From assembly GCA_944354125.1 (NCBI GenBank), contig CALVPT010000001.1:62001-126000 (forward strand): a DNA stretch of 64,000 bases, in the 5' to 3' direction. A program made the translations under genes and the position numbers. The DNA comes from an uncultured Clostridia bacterium. Its GTDB lineage: Bacteria > Bacillota > Clostridia > Christensenellales > Borkfalkiaceae. The notes beneath the pieces were generated by a model. It had not been told where the DNA came from, searched no databases, and saw nothing but the letters and a program-made list of their open reading frames with translations. The first letter of the stretch is position 1, and each line of letters begins with the position of its first letter. Below are positions 33,938 through 42,988 of this stretch, one piece after another.

Positions 33938-34819
33938 TTACTTAAGTCTTGCCTTTATAAAATCGACAAGGCCATACAGGAAAGTAACGTCGCAGTCTAT
34001 GCCGTCCAGAATGGTATAACAGTCGTCGCCCGTTATATCCACCCTCAGCTTGCTTGCATCCAGTCCGTACAGACTGACTGACGTAAGTTTGCCTTCGCTC
34101 TTGTCCTTACCTATGCTCTTGCCGAGCTTGTCAAACTCTCCGCAGACGTCGAGTATATCGTCTGTAAGCTGGAACAAAAGTCCCAGTCTTCTGCCGAATT
34201 CCTTGAGTTCGGAATAATATTTGCCGCCTGCAAGCACAGAAGGGACTATTGCGGACGCCATTATCAGCTTACCCGTCTTGTTCTCGTAAATGTAGTTCAG
34301 AACGTTTTCGTCGGGAACTTTATCGTTTTCATGCAAAAGATCTGCCGACTGCCCGGCAATCATGCCGTAAATTCCCGCAGCATCGCAGATGAATTTTGCT
34401 GCCGATATGTATTCGCTGCCCTTGAAGCATTCGCCTAAGAGTACGGAATAGGCTGTATTGAGCAGTCCGTCACCTGCAAGTACGGCATTTCCGCTTCCGT
34501 AAACCTTATGGTTCGACGGCTTGCCGCGTCTGAAATCGTCGTTGTCCATTTCGGGCAGATCGTCGTGTATGAGCGAATATGTATGGATTAGCTCCATTGC
34601 AATCGCATACGGCGTTATCTTTTCCTTTTCTACCCCCAAGGCCTGTCCGACTGCATACATTATGACGGGGCGGATGCGCTTTCCGCCGAGCATAACCGAA
34701 TATTTCATACTCTCGCCGAGCAACGAAGGCTGAGTTTCTATCTCCTTGAGATACTCTTCGAGCCGCCCGTTGAAATAGTTCAGATAGTCGGAATACCTTT
34801 CATTGAAATTTTCAATCAA
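33938..34819 (-). CDS. ispA: Farnesyl/geranyl diphosphate synthase IspA
   Basis: Prenyl chain elongation from IPP and DMAPP. First aspartate-rich motif DDLPEMDNDD, second FQLTDDILD, and GGKRIRP near residue 45. Length 293 is normal. It overlaps folD by 4 bases. xseA and xseB, which in many Clostridia lie just upstream, are not here. Confidence 0.93.
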   Translation of the reverse strand: MIENFNERYSDYLNYFNGRLEEYLKEIETQPSLLGESMKYSVMLGGKRIRPVIMYAVGQALGVEKEKITPYAIAMELIHTYSLIHDDLPEMDNDDFRRGKPSNHKVYGSGNAVLAGDGLLNTAYSVLLGECFKGSEYISAAKFICDAAGIYGMIAGQSADLLHENDKVPDENVLNYIYENKTGKLIMASAIVPSVLAGGKYYSELKEFGRRLGLLFQLTDDILDVCGEFDKLGKSIGKDKSEGKLTSVSLYGLDASKLRVDITGDDCYTILDGIDCDVTFLYGLVDFIKARLK

Positions 34820-35670
34820 AGTTTACAGCTCCTTTCCGCTGCACACACGGTATTATAAAGTAACATTGTTATGGTCATAGGACCTACGCCGCCCGGAACG
34901 GGCGTGATGTATGAGCATTTTTCCTTGACGGCGTCAAAGTCGACGTCGCCGCAGAGTTTGCCTTCGGCATTGCGATTTATGCCTACGTCAATGACTACCG
35001 CCCCTTGCTTTACCATATCGGCGGTGACGAACTTAGCCCTTCCGATTGCCGCCACGAGAATGTCGGCGTTGCGGCAGATTTCCTTTAAATTTTCTGTCTT
35101 GCTGTGACAGACGGTAACCGTGGCATCGGCATTCAGAAGCAGCATTGCCATGGGCTTTCCGACTATGTTGGAACGGCCTATCACTACGGCATTTTTGCCC
35201 TTTAAATCGATGCCCTCTGCTTTAAGCATCTGCATTACTCCGTTAGGGGTGCATGCTACAAGACAGTCTCTGTTCATGCAGAGCCTGCCTATATTCTGTT
35301 CGGAAAACCCGTCGACGTCCTTTTCGACGGGAATGAGGTCCAAGATTGCCTTTTCGTCGAGGTGCTTGGGCAGGGGAAGCTGAACGAGAATGCCGTCTAC
35401 CTTAGAATCTTCTACGAGAGACGTGACCAGCTCCTCCACCTGAGATTGAGTGGCATCGTCGGGGAGATAATTTGCAAACGACTTTATGCCCGCCTCCTCG
35501 CAAGCCTTGATTTTATTGCGGACGTATACCTGCGACGCGGGATTGTTTCCGACGAGTACGACGGCAAGACCTATCTGGCGGCCGCATGCCTCGCTGAATT
35601 TTTCTGCACGTGCCCTTATTTCACCTCTCAGACGCGCAGAATGCGCCTTTCCGTCAATGAGCTTAAACAT
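34816..35670 (-). CDS. folD: Methylenetetrahydrofolate dehydrogenase / cyclohydrolase FolD
   Basis: Interconverts methylene-, methenyl- and formyl-tetrahydrofolate. Catalytic segment YVRNKIKACEEAGI with the active-site lysine, dinucleotide motif GRSNIVGKPMAMLL and PVPGGVGPMT near the end. Length 284 is normal. It overlaps nusB by 8 bases and ispA by 4. Confidence 0.96.
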   Translation of the reverse strand: MFKLIDGKAHSARLRGEIRARAEKFSEACGRQIGLAVVLVGNNPASQVYVRNKIKACEEAGIKSFANYLPDDATQSQVEELVTSLVEDSKVDGILVQLPLPKHLDEKAILDLIPVEKDVDGFSEQNIGRLCMNRDCLVACTPNGVMQMLKAEGIDLKGKNAVVIGRSNIVGKPMAMLLLNADATVTVCHSKTENLKEICRNADILVAAIGRAKFVTADMVKQGAVVIDVGINRNAEGKLCGDVDFDAVKEKCSYITPVPGGVGPMTITMLLYNTVCAAERSCKL

Positions 35671-36070
35671 TGCCCTCTCCCTTGTCGCCGATGGACGACA
35701 GTATGCCCGATATGTATGAGGCGCTCCTTTCGGAAGAATATTTTGAGGCTATGTTTGCCGCTTCGTTATATGTCACTTTGGCAGGAATATCGTCGCAATA
35801 CAAGAGCTCGGCAAGGCCTATCAGAAGTATGCTCCTGTCGGCGGGATAAATGCGCTTTTCGGGAAAAGCGTATGAATGTCTGTCTATGATTTCGGCAAAT
35901 TCATCCTTGTGCTGTTCGATTATCGAAAGCACCTTGTCCGCGTAAGCTATATCCTCGGAGTCGAGCTTTTCCGCCCTGTAGAGGGCATTTTTAAGTTCGG
36001 TGCCGTCGCCGTCTGAAAATTGTCTGGAAAATAAAATCTTGAAAATTGTCTCTCTTGCTATAGTTCTCAT
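35663..36070 (-). CDS. nusB: Transcription antitermination factor NusB
   Basis: Binds boxA RNA with NusE and prevents early termination, mainly in rRNA operons. All-helical, with RETIFKILFSRQF at the start and DRSILLIGLAELLY plus VTYNEAANIASKYS towards the end, as usual. Length 135 is normal. Confidence 0.93.
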   Translation of the reverse strand: MRTIARETIFKILFSRQFSDGDGTELKNALYRAEKLDSEDIAYADKVLSIIEQHKDEFAEIIDRHSYAFPEKRIYPADRSILLIGLAELLYCDDIPAKVTYNEAANIASKYSSERSASYISGILSSIGDKGEGNV

Positions 36071-36089
36071 ATAATGCCTTAAATAGAAA

Positions 36090-36117
36090 TATTCCCTTAA
36101 AGTCGTTTAAGGGAATA
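36090..36117. terminator. Inverted repeat between asp23 and nusB
   Basis: TATTCCCTTAAA (36090-36101), GTCG, TTTAAGGGAATA (36106-36117), a perfect 12 bp stem. On the minus strand TTTC follows, so termination would be partial at most. Confidence 0.5.
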
Positions 36118-36133
36118 ATTATCAGTTATTTGA

Positions 36134-36469
36134 TCAGATGACTGCATTTTCAGGGAAATCGACATCCTGAACATGAACATCAACCTTAGCGACCTTGTAG
36201 TTTGTCATGGATTCAACGTTGTGCTTTATCGACTGCTGAATCCTGAACGCCAGCGAAGGCACGTTGTAGCCGTAGTCGACCTTTACGCTTATGTCCGCCG
36301 TAATTCCCTGCTTGTCGAAAGTCAGTCTGATGCTCTTATTCTTGGCAGGTAAAAGGCTTACACCCTCTACCTCGGATATTGCCAAAGCGACAATGCCGCT
36401 GACTATGCCCGAATTATATGAAATCTTGCCTTTCTGAGTAGAATTGGGGTCACGCCTTATATGTGCCAT
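36134..36469 (-). CDS. Asp23/Gls24-family envelope stress protein
   Basis: Contains the family pattern GKISYNSGIVSGIVALAISEVEGV followed by DISVKVDYGYNVPSLAFRIQ. Such proteins sit at the membrane with AmaP and respond to envelope stress; no AmaP gene is present here. Length 111 is typical of the short form. AAGGAG precedes ATG 36469, and the gene has its own promoter. Confidence 0.88.
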   Translation of the reverse strand: MAHIRRDPNSTQKGKISYNSGIVSGIVALAISEVEGVSLLPAKNKSIRLTFDKQGITADISVKVDYGYNVPSLAFRIQQSIKHNVESMTNYKVAKVDVHVQDVDFPENAVI

Positions 36470-36507
36470 ATCGATACTCCTTACAGATTAACTCTTAGTC
36501 TGATATA

Positions 36508-36536
36508 AGTATAACACATATATGGAAAATTTGCAA
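36508..36536 (-). promoter_or_regulatory. Promoter of asp23
   Basis: On the minus strand TTGCAA (36536-36531), 17 bases, TATACT (36513-36508). It makes asp23 and the genes after it independent of the sporulation-controlled spoIIIA operon. Confidence 0.7.
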
Positions 36537-36543
36537 GGTTTTT

Positions 36544-37029
36544 TTAAATTTGAGTATATACAGGCATGATTATTATATTCGTATCAGGCACGCCGAGCTC
36601 GTTTCTCAGGAGATTGTAAACCGAAAGCGCGGTCGTTGCGTCGAGTTCGTCAGTATTGATGAATACGTTGACGTTGTCGGAGTCCATGCCTATGGAAACT
36701 ACCGCGTCAGAGAATCCGAGCGACTTTATCATCGTCTCGATGACGAGCTCGTTTTCCATGATGCCGACTATCTTCATCTTGAGGTCGACCGCCTCCGTAT
36801 ACTTTTCGCTGCCCTCGTCATACAGTTCTATTATGCTGTCAAGCTGGAGGAGCTCTTCGCTTCTCTTCTCCGTCCTTTCGGAGCGGTACGAGGTGAAGTA
36901 GTTCGCCGTCGAGATTGCGTCCGCCTGCGCCTCGGTATTTCTGTTGACGAGCAACACGTTCAGAACGGCTGTCAGCGCAAGCAGAAGGACGAGCGAGGAC
37001 ATGATGATAACCTTCTTTGTCTTTGTCAT
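36544..37029 (-). CDS. spoIIIAH: Stage III sporulation protein AH
   Basis: Mother-cell membrane protein whose extracellular domain binds forespore SpoIIQ in the intercellular channel. One N-terminal membrane segment (residues 8-28) and a C-terminal ring-forming domain with DAVVSIGMDSDNVNVFINT. Length 161 is normal. Last gene of the spoIIIA operon. Confidence 0.9.
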   Translation of the reverse strand: MTKTKKVIIMSSLVLLLALTAVLNVLLVNRNTEAQADAISTANYFTSYRSERTEKRSEELLQLDSIIELYDEGSEKYTEAVDLKMKIVGIMENELVIETMIKSLGFSDAVVSIGMDSDNVNVFINTDELDATTALSVYNLLRNELGVPDTNIIIMPVYTQI

Positions 37030-37043
37030 AAAAAAATCTCCTT

Positions 37044-37400
37044 TTAATTCATAGCATATATAGCTATATTATTTTTATCTATATTAAGCGCCGTGGAAAC
37101 GACGTTTAAAATACTGCTCCTGACCATTATGTTTTCGGCGCCCTCGCAGACTATTACTACGCCTTTGACGCCGTCGTCGTCGGAGGTAATCATAACTTCC
37201 GCATCGCCTACACCCTCGAGTTCGGAAAGTATTCTGGTAAGCTTGATCTCCTCCTGACTTTTAAGCGAGTCCGACGAGGCGGCATTGCCATCACCTCCGC
37301 CTGCATTGATGAGCGCAACCGCGAGAATCAGAATGAGTATGAGCACTCCTACGATTAAGATGTTTTTGTTTTCCTTGAGATACTCAGCTGCTTTCTTCAT
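37044..37400 (-). CDS. spoIIIAG: Stage III sporulation protein AG
   Basis: One membrane segment (about 12-33) followed by a domain with LSELEGVGDAEVMITSDDDGVKGVVIVCEGA. In B. subtilis SpoIIIAG forms a large ring of the feeding-tube channel. Here it is only 118 residues, much shorter than the Bacillus protein, which has a longer inserted region. It overlaps spoIIIAF by 17 bases. Confidence 0.88.
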   Translation of the reverse strand: MKKAAEYLKENKNILIVGVLILILILAVALINAGGGDGNAASSDSLKSQEEIKLTRILSELEGVGDAEVMITSDDDGVKGVVIVCEGAENIMVRSSILNVVSTALNIDKNNIAIYAMN

Positions 37401-37812
37401 TTACATTTATATTTATATAGCCAAGCCCGCCCAGATATTCCAATATTTTTTGCTTTTCGTCTCCGTCAAAGTTCCCCGTGACGGTTACGCCGTCCTCGCT
37501 TATGCTCTCGTCTTTGAAGATTACCGCAACGGTGACGTCGCATTCTATGCCCAGCTCGCTTGCCAACTTGTCTTGAAGAAGCCTGCTCTGATTTTCGCTG
37601 AGCATTTCGCAGACGTATTCATAGTCAATAATCTGGCTCTCAGCCGAAGGCGACAGCTCAAACAATCCCGTTATCGGGGAAATGAGGACGGTTATGGAAA
37701 TAATCCTGAGTATAAAGTTAACCGTCTTTTTCAGTCTGCCCTCGGGGACTATGTAGCTCATTATGACGCTCAGGAAAATCACGCCGAAGGCCGTGAGCAG
37801 ATAGGTTTTCAT
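37384..37812 (-). CDS. spoIIIAF: Stage III sporulation protein AF
   Basis: Two N-terminal membrane segments (about 1-23 and 33-52) and a ring-building-motif-like soluble domain (VTVAVIFKDESISEDGVTVTG). Length 142. It overlaps spoIIIAE by 4 bases. Role as a channel component is inferred from the family. Confidence 0.87.
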   Translation of the reverse strand: MKTYLLTAFGVIFLSVIMSYIVPEGRLKKTVNFILRIISITVLISPITGLFELSPSAESQIIDYEYVCEMLSENQSRLLQDKLASELGIECDVTVAVIFKDESISEDGVTVTGNFDGDEKQKILEYLGGLGYININVNEESS

Positions 37813-39071
37813 ATGAAACTCTGTATGCTGTTTGCAATTGCCATTATTACTATGAGATACATGAATGATATCATGAGTATACCTGCAATTACGTATTCGA
37901 CGTCCTTTGACAGGTCGAAGTACAGCGAATGTATTTTACCGTCGCCGAGCGGCTGAACGATTGCGCCCGTCAGCTTAAGCATGAGAGAGAATGCGCCGAT
38001 GAGCACGAGCGGCGTTATGACCTCCCCCGCGAGCAGACATATGCCCAGCACGCCGACGGAGCTTCTGACTATCGAACCTGCCATGACAATCATGTCTATG
38101 CCTGCGGAGAGAAAATTACCGACTATCGGCACAGAATTGCCGACCAGGTACTTGGTTATCTTGAAAAATATGCCGTTGAACAGCGATGATGCGCCGCTCT
38201 GTACGGTTAAGAATATGCCGAATACCGCCACGGTTATGCCTATTACCCACTTCATTACCGACTTAATCAGCGAGGCAACGCCCGTAAATGACATAGACGG
38301 ATTGAGTCTGGACATGAAATTGAGCACCACGACGGCTATCGTGCAGGGGAAAATTATGCCGTTGAGTATCTCTATTGCGCCGCCGGACAGAAAGATTGCC
38401 GTCGGCTGAAATACCGCTCCCGTTGCCGAACCGCCCGTAAGGACGGTAAGGGTTATGAGTATGGGCGATATTATTTCTACCTGCTTTTTCAGCCTTTCGA
38501 CGCTTGCGACGGTATCTGCCATTATGCCGACGATTACGGCTGAAAGAATGAGCACTATCAACGACATGCAGGCAAGGCGCACGGTGCTAGCCGTCGTCTT
38601 CTTCAAAAGTCCGTCCTCCGCGCCTGAACAGAGCGAGCAGAGTATGGAAATTGCTATTATCTGGGCGAACACGGGAACGAGCGCCACGACGCCCTCGAAA
38701 ATCTTTGAAAACAGCCGTCCGACATAGTCAGAATAGTCGATGCCCAGGTCGCCGCTGATCAGATATTCAATTACTTCCGCGGCGTCAGACCCGTATGACG
38801 AGAGTATGTCGCCGGCATATTCGTCGAGATAGTCCTGCAGCTCTTCTAGGTCGAGTCCGTCTATTATCGACTGAATGTTTTCGGTGAGCTGCTCGCCGTC
38901 CGATTGTGCCGCAAATACTCCGCCGGAGAAAATAATCGCGAAAGCCGCGGCAAGGATAATCACGATTATCAGGCATAATGCCCTTATACCATTCCTATCA
39001 GTTTTACTATAACGTTGAACAGCGATCGGAAAATGGGTATTGACATAACAAATATAATCAGTTTTCCGCAT
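37809..39071 (-). CDS. spoIIIAE: Stage III sporulation protein AE
   Basis: Polytopic membrane protein of the SpoIIIA channel. After a signal-like segment (ALCLIIVIILAAAFAIIFSG) and an acidic periplasmic-type stretch there are about seven membrane segments. The annotated ATG 39071 overlaps spoIIIAD by 88 bases and adds about 28 residues before the signal; there is no ribosome binding site, and no other standard start codon lies before the hydrophobic core. The true start is unresolved. Core length fits the family. Confidence 0.88.
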   Translation of the reverse strand: MRKTDYICYVNTHFPIAVQRYSKTDRNGIRALCLIIVIILAAAFAIIFSGGVFAAQSDGEQLTENIQSIIDGLDLEELQDYLDEYAGDILSSYGSDAAEVIEYLISGDLGIDYSDYVGRLFSKIFEGVVALVPVFAQIIAISILCSLCSGAEDGLLKKTTASTVRLACMSLIVLILSAVIVGIMADTVASVERLKKQVEIISPILITLTVLTGGSATGAVFQPTAIFLSGGAIEILNGIIFPCTIAVVVLNFMSRLNPSMSFTGVASLIKSVMKWVIGITVAVFGIFLTVQSGASSLFNGIFFKITKYLVGNSVPIVGNFLSAGIDMIVMAGSIVRSSVGVLGICLLAGEVITPLVLIGAFSLMLKLTGAIVQPLGDGKIHSLYFDLSKDVEYVIAGILMISFMYLIVIMAIANSIQSFI

Positions 39072-39376
39072 AGCAACAGTTTGTCCGCAATCGACTCAAA
39101 GCCGAGTTCCTTTACAGAGCTTGCAGTCAGCTCGACCGCATACCCAATGCCTATGGTCTTTAATATTATCCTGATGACCGATTTGTCTATGTTTGTCTGC
39201 TCTGAAAAATCGCGTATGAATTCCAGTCCCGAGGCAAGGTAATCGAAGGCGCACAGCGCTAAAATTATGCCACCCACCGCAACGCACAGGGGCGCAAGGT
39301 CGGACTTCTGGCTCTTCAGAACGAACGCCGAAATTGCCGTAATCAGCGCAACCGCGCATATCTTGAATATTCCCAT
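38984..39376 (-). CDS. spoIIIAD: Stage III sporulation protein AD
   Basis: Four membrane segments in 130 residues, SpoIIIAC/AD family (FALKSQKSDLAP-like N-terminus, then IRIILKTIGIGYAVELTASSVKELG). Starts at the last base of spoIIIAC's stop codon. Channel membrane component by family. Confidence 0.92.
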   Translation of the reverse strand: MGIFKICAVALITAISAFVLKSQKSDLAPLCVAVGGIILALCAFDYLASGLEFIRDFSEQTNIDKSVIRIILKTIGIGYAVELTASSVKELGFESIADKLLLCGKLIIFVMSIPIFRSLFNVIVKLIGMV

Positions 39377-39573
39377 CAGAACAGTTCGAACAGCTCCTGA
39401 ATCTTCGTAAACAGGTCGGCAATCATGGAAATGACGACGGTAAATACTATAATGAGTCCTACCAAAGACACTATTGTTGCAATGTCGTCCCTGTCCGATT
39501 TCTTTAAAATCTGACAGATTATAGTTATTATTAGCCCGACAACGGCTATTTTCAATATTATGCTGATATCCAT
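39376..39573 (-). CDS. spoIIIAC: Stage III sporulation protein AC
   Basis: Two membrane segments in 65 residues. The LKKSDRDDIATIVSLVGLI motif is highly conserved in SpoIIIAC. One-base overlaps with both neighbours show tight coupling. Confidence 0.93.
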   Translation of the reverse strand: MDISIILKIAVVGLIITIICQILKKSDRDDIATIVSLVGLIIVFTVVISMIADLFTKIQELFELF

Positions 39574-39998
39574 TATGCCAACATCACCGCCACTAAAATG
39601 CCACCGAGCAGGCAGATTTTTATGTAAAGAGAGGAATATTTTTTGTAGTTTGCCGCGCTTTCATCCCTGAACTTCTTTAGCTGAATTTTTCTTTCGTTGA
39701 GATAGTCGATCTGCGACTGTGCATCGGTGGTGCCTATGTTCCGCACGTATGCCGCAATAAATTCGCCGTCCTCGCCCTTTAGCACCTCTTTGCCTGCAAA
39801 GACGAGTCTGACGTACGGATAATTTTCATAGACTTCCTTTACTTTACTTTTGCCGTACTTGAGGTTGAGCAGCATCTTTTCATTGAACTCGCAGAACTCG
39901 TCGAAGACCTTCGCCCTCTTTTTCTTTTCCGCCGACAGCAGCACGCCCAGAAAACCCGACAGTACTACAATCACAAATAAAATTAAAATCTTTATCAT
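39573..39998 (-). CDS. spoIIIAB: Stage III sporulation protein AB
   Basis: N-terminal membrane segment (3-22), a helical cytoplasmic part, and a C-terminal hydrophobic anchor (ICLLGGILVAVMLA), a type II secretion F-like layout. Length 141 is slightly shorter than in Bacillus. Its first 119 bases are shared with the tail of spoIIIAA in another frame. Confidence 0.9.
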   Translation of the reverse strand: MIKILILFVIVVLSGFLGVLLSAEKKKRAKVFDEFCEFNEKMLLNLKYGKSKVKEVYENYPYVRLVFAGKEVLKGEDGEFIAAYVRNIGTTDAQSQIDYLNERKIQLKKFRDESAANYKKYSSLYIKICLLGGILVAVMLA

Positions 39999-40824
39999 AT
40001 ATTTTTGCAGGCTCCGCTATCCCCGTCAGCTCCACGAAACAGCCGAACGGCAATTTTCTGAGCTCATTTCTGTCCTGAACATGAGTCGACGCCAGCACGG
40101 CAATTCCGCATTCGGCTGCCATTCTGACAGCTTCCGCATCGCGCTGTCCGTACAGCTCGTCCGTGACTATCAGCTGCGGTTTCATGGCGCGTATAGCGTT
40201 TTCAAATCCGCACAATTTGTCCGCGCCCATTACCACGTCGCAACCTGAGCCGAGGTCATATCCCTGACCACCGTCAAAGCAGGCAGATATCTCTCCGCGC
40301 TCGTCAAATATCAGAATATTTTCCAGTCTTGCGCCTAGAATGCGCGCCAGGTCCCTGAGCATAGTCGTTTTACCCAGCCCGGGACGTGAAAAGAGCAGGA
40401 CATTTTTCATGAAATCGATGCCATTGCAGTCGGCGATTTCCTGCGCGCAGCCGCGTATTTCGTGCGGAATGCGGATATTGAGCGAAGTTATGTTTTTTAC
40501 GGCGGTAATTGCGCCCTTTTCGGTGACATATTCTCCCGCTATGCCAATTCTGACTCCGCCGACAGAGACGAACGCCCTCTTCAACTGCTCCGTGAATGCG
40601 AACACGCTCGATTCCATTGCCGCCGAGAGCACGCCCTGAACGTCCCCGCACTTTATCGCCCTTTGAGAATCTGAACAAATTCCGTCCCGGCTGAGATAGG
40701 CGTACCCGTCGGTCAGCCCTACTATTACGGGCTGAAATAATCTCAGGCGGAGTTCGGTAATGTTTTCCGTTCCCGTCCGTCTTAGCGCCGCCCTTATGTC
40801 CTGCGGCAGAAAGTTCAACTGCAT
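39880..40824 (-). CDS. spoIIIAA: Stage III sporulation protein AA, AAA+ ATPase
   Basis: Secretion-type ATPase that energises the SpoIIIA channel from the mother cell. Walker A is SRPGLGKTTMLRDLAR near residue 150, Walker B is LIVTDELYG. The family core ends near residue 275 (KIYDKDFNFIC). The remaining 39 residues, rich in Gly, Lys and Arg, read through the start of spoIIIAB and look like an accidental extension after loss of a stop codon. First gene of the operon. Confidence 0.93.
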   Translation of the reverse strand: MQLNFLPQDIRAALRRTGTENITELRLRLFQPVIVGLTDGYAYLSRDGICSDSQRAIKCGDVQGVLSAAMESSVFAFTEQLKRAFVSVGGVRIGIAGEYVTEKGAITAVKNITSLNIRIPHEIRGCAQEIADCNGIDFMKNVLLFSRPGLGKTTMLRDLARILGARLENILIFDERGEISACFDGGQGYDLGSGCDVVMGADKLCGFENAIRAMKPQLIVTDELYGQRDAEAVRMAAECGIAVLASTHVQDRNELRKLPFGCFVELTGIAEPAKIYDKDFNFICDCSTVGFSGRAAVGGKEKEGEGLRRVLRVQ

Positions 40825-40871
40825 ATTCTAATCTATTACGACTTGTCCCCCATATAGAACATAAAAGCATA

Positions 40872-40905
40872 AAAAAATAACCGCCGAAGCGGTTATTTTA
40901 ATTTT
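40872..40905 (-). terminator. htpG terminator
   Basis: AAATAACCGC (40875-40884), CGAA, GCGGTTATTT (40889-40898). On the minus strand a run of T follows the stem. The spoIIIA operon starts just beyond it. Confidence 0.85.
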
Positions 40906-40918
40906 TTTGATTGACTTG

Positions 40919-42784
40919 TTATGCGGAATAAGCTTCCAGAAGCTTTAAGTTGGCTGCGGCAAACTTCTGTACCTCTTCCGATGTAAGCTTTCTGAACGAA
41001 GAAAGAGCAAGCAGATAGACATATTCAGCCACAAACTTCTGCTTATCCTCGCGCAGATCCTTTATCTTAGCGATTACGGAGTTGCCTGTATTGACTATGA
41101 GCACCTTGCCGATTTCGCCCTCGCTCATGCCGTAGAACTGACCCATTTCGGAGTATCTCCTCATGTACTCGTCCACGTTGATTATGGCGGGCACGTCGGC
41201 ATTTTTGAGCTGCTGAGTCTTTACGGTTACCTTGTCGTCGCCTATTGCGTTCTTGAATATTTCGCAGATTACGCTGTCCTCCGCGCTGTCATCGCCCTTG
41301 AGTGCGCCTGCTATGTCGGAGTCTATTCTCGTGAACTTGTATTTATCGGGTGCCTTATACTCTATGAAACTGATGAAGTGAGGGTCAATGAAGGTATCGC
41401 AGGTGATTGCGTTGAGGCCTGCCTCCTTGAACATGCTGATATACTGTGCCTGCTGCTTTACGTCGGTTGCATAGTATATGGTGTCGGGCGTCTTTGCCTT
41501 CTCCTCTTCGCCGTCTTTTTTGTCCCCGTCCTTCTTCTCGCCTTCGGGCTGAGCAGCTTCAGCGGACTCTTCGCTCTTGCCGAGGAACTCGTTTAAAGTC
41601 TGGTATTTATCGTTGATGTCCTTCCAGATTATTATGTCCTTGACCTTGTCATAGAACTCTGCATCCTTTATGCAGCCGAACTTGACGAAGTTAGCAAGGT
41701 CGCTCCAGCATTCTTCGAACTTCTGTCTCTCGTTTTTGAAGAGCGCGACGAGCTTATCCGCAACCTTCTTGGTGATGTATTTTGATATACGCTGAACCTG
41801 CCTGTCGTTCTGCAGGAAGCTCCTGGATACGTTGAGCGGAATGTCGGGGCAATCGATTACTCCGTTTAAGAGCATTAAAAATTCGGGAATGACTTCCTTG
41901 ATGTTGTCGGCAATAAATACCTGATTGCAATAGAGCTTTACCTTGCCCCTCTCGAGCTCTACCTTGTTCTTTACTTTAGGGAAGTACAGAATGCCCTTGA
42001 GTCTGAAGGGATAATCCATGTCGAGGTGCACCCAGAATATAGGCGCCTCGTAGTCCATGAACGTATCCGTATAGAAGTTCTTGTATTCCTCTTCCGTACA
42101 GTCCTTGGGAGCCTTGGCATAGAGCGGAAGCGTGGTATTGAGCGGCTTGTCCTTGCCGTCGCCCTTGTAGTCTACATATATGTTATAGGGCATGAACGAG
42201 CAGTACTTTCTGACGAGTTCCCTTATCTTGGACTCGCTGAGGAATTCCGACTCGTCCTTTGCTATATGCATTATAATCTTGGTACCGCGTTCGCCGCCCT
42301 CGCAGGTGTCGATTTCATAGGTCGAGTTGCCGTCGGACTTCCACTTTACCATGGGCGTGTCAGCCTTATACGACTTAGTCTCAATCTCGACGAGTTCTGA
42401 AACCATATATGCCGAATAGAAGCCGAGGCCGAAGTGACCTATTATGCCGTCGCCGCCCGCCTTTTCATACTTTGCAAGGAAGTCGGAAGCGCCTGAGAAC
42501 GCAATCTGCGTTATGTACTTTTCGACCTCTTCCTCGGTCATGCCTATGCCGTTATCAGCGACCGTCAGAGTGCCTGCATCCTTATCTACGGATATCTTGA
42601 TGCAGTATTCCTCACCCTCTGTTTCGGTGGCTTCGCCCATCGTAACCAGCTTTTTGAACTTGGTAATTGCATCAATGCCGTTCGCAACTATTTCCCTTAA
42701 AAATATATCTTTGTCCGAATAGAGCCATTTCTTAATGATTGGCATCATATTTTCGCTTGAAATCTGAATGTTACCCTGTTTCAC
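40919..42784 (-). CDS. htpG: Hsp90-family chaperone HtpG
   Basis: ATP-dependent chaperone. The GHKL ATPase domain has REIVANGIDAITK, where most HtpG proteins read NASDA but the magnesium-binding Asn is kept, plus DNGIGMTEEEVE and GHFGLGFYSAYMVS. An acidic Lys/Glu linker (residues about 425-445) precedes the C-terminal domain. Length 621 is normal. The start is GTG 42784 with GGAGG upstream. No CIRCE operator is seen. Confidence 0.95.
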   Translation of the reverse strand: MKQGNIQISSENMMPIIKKWLYSDKDIFLREIVANGIDAITKFKKLVTMGEATETEGEEYCIKISVDKDAGTLTVADNGIGMTEEEVEKYITQIAFSGASDFLAKYEKAGGDGIIGHFGLGFYSAYMVSELVEIETKSYKADTPMVKWKSDGNSTYEIDTCEGGERGTKIIMHIAKDESEFLSESKIRELVRKYCSFMPYNIYVDYKGDGKDKPLNTTLPLYAKAPKDCTEEEYKNFYTDTFMDYEAPIFWVHLDMDYPFRLKGILYFPKVKNKVELERGKVKLYCNQVFIADNIKEVIPEFLMLLNGVIDCPDIPLNVSRSFLQNDRQVQRISKYITKKVADKLVALFKNERQKFEECWSDLANFVKFGCIKDAEFYDKVKDIIIWKDINDKYQTLNEFLGKSEESAEAAQPEGEKKDGDKKDGEEEKAKTPDTIYYATDVKQQAQYISMFKEAGLNAITCDTFIDPHFISFIEYKAPDKYKFTRIDSDIAGALKGDDSAEDSVICEIFKNAIGDDKVTVKTQQLKNADVPAIINVDEYMRRYSEMGQFYGMSEGEIGKVLIVNTGNSVIAKIKDLREDKQKFVAEYVYLLALSSFRKLTSEEVQKFAAANLKLLEAYSA

Positions 42785-42919
42785 TTTAAATACCTCCGAT
42801 ATTTAACATTATTCTTATAACCTCATAATTCGTCTTTTAAACTGAATATACGGGTTATGTTGCAAAAAATCGTGATAATTTTGTATGGCGTGAGGTAACA
42901 ACATTTGTCACACAAAAAA

Positions 42920-42972
42920 ATAGGCAACCCGCAGTGAGTTGCCTAGAAAAAATACGCCTGCTGATGCAGGCG
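42920..42972 (-). terminator. Tandem terminators of ispH-rpsA
   Basis: Two stems, CGCCTGC/GCAGGCG (42955-42961/42966-42972) and TAGGCAAC/GTTGCCTA (42921-42945 region), each followed on the minus strand by a run of T (ATTTTTT and TTTTTTT). Strong termination suits a highly expressed gene. Confidence 0.85.
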
Positions 42973-42988
42973 CATTTAGTTATTTGAA

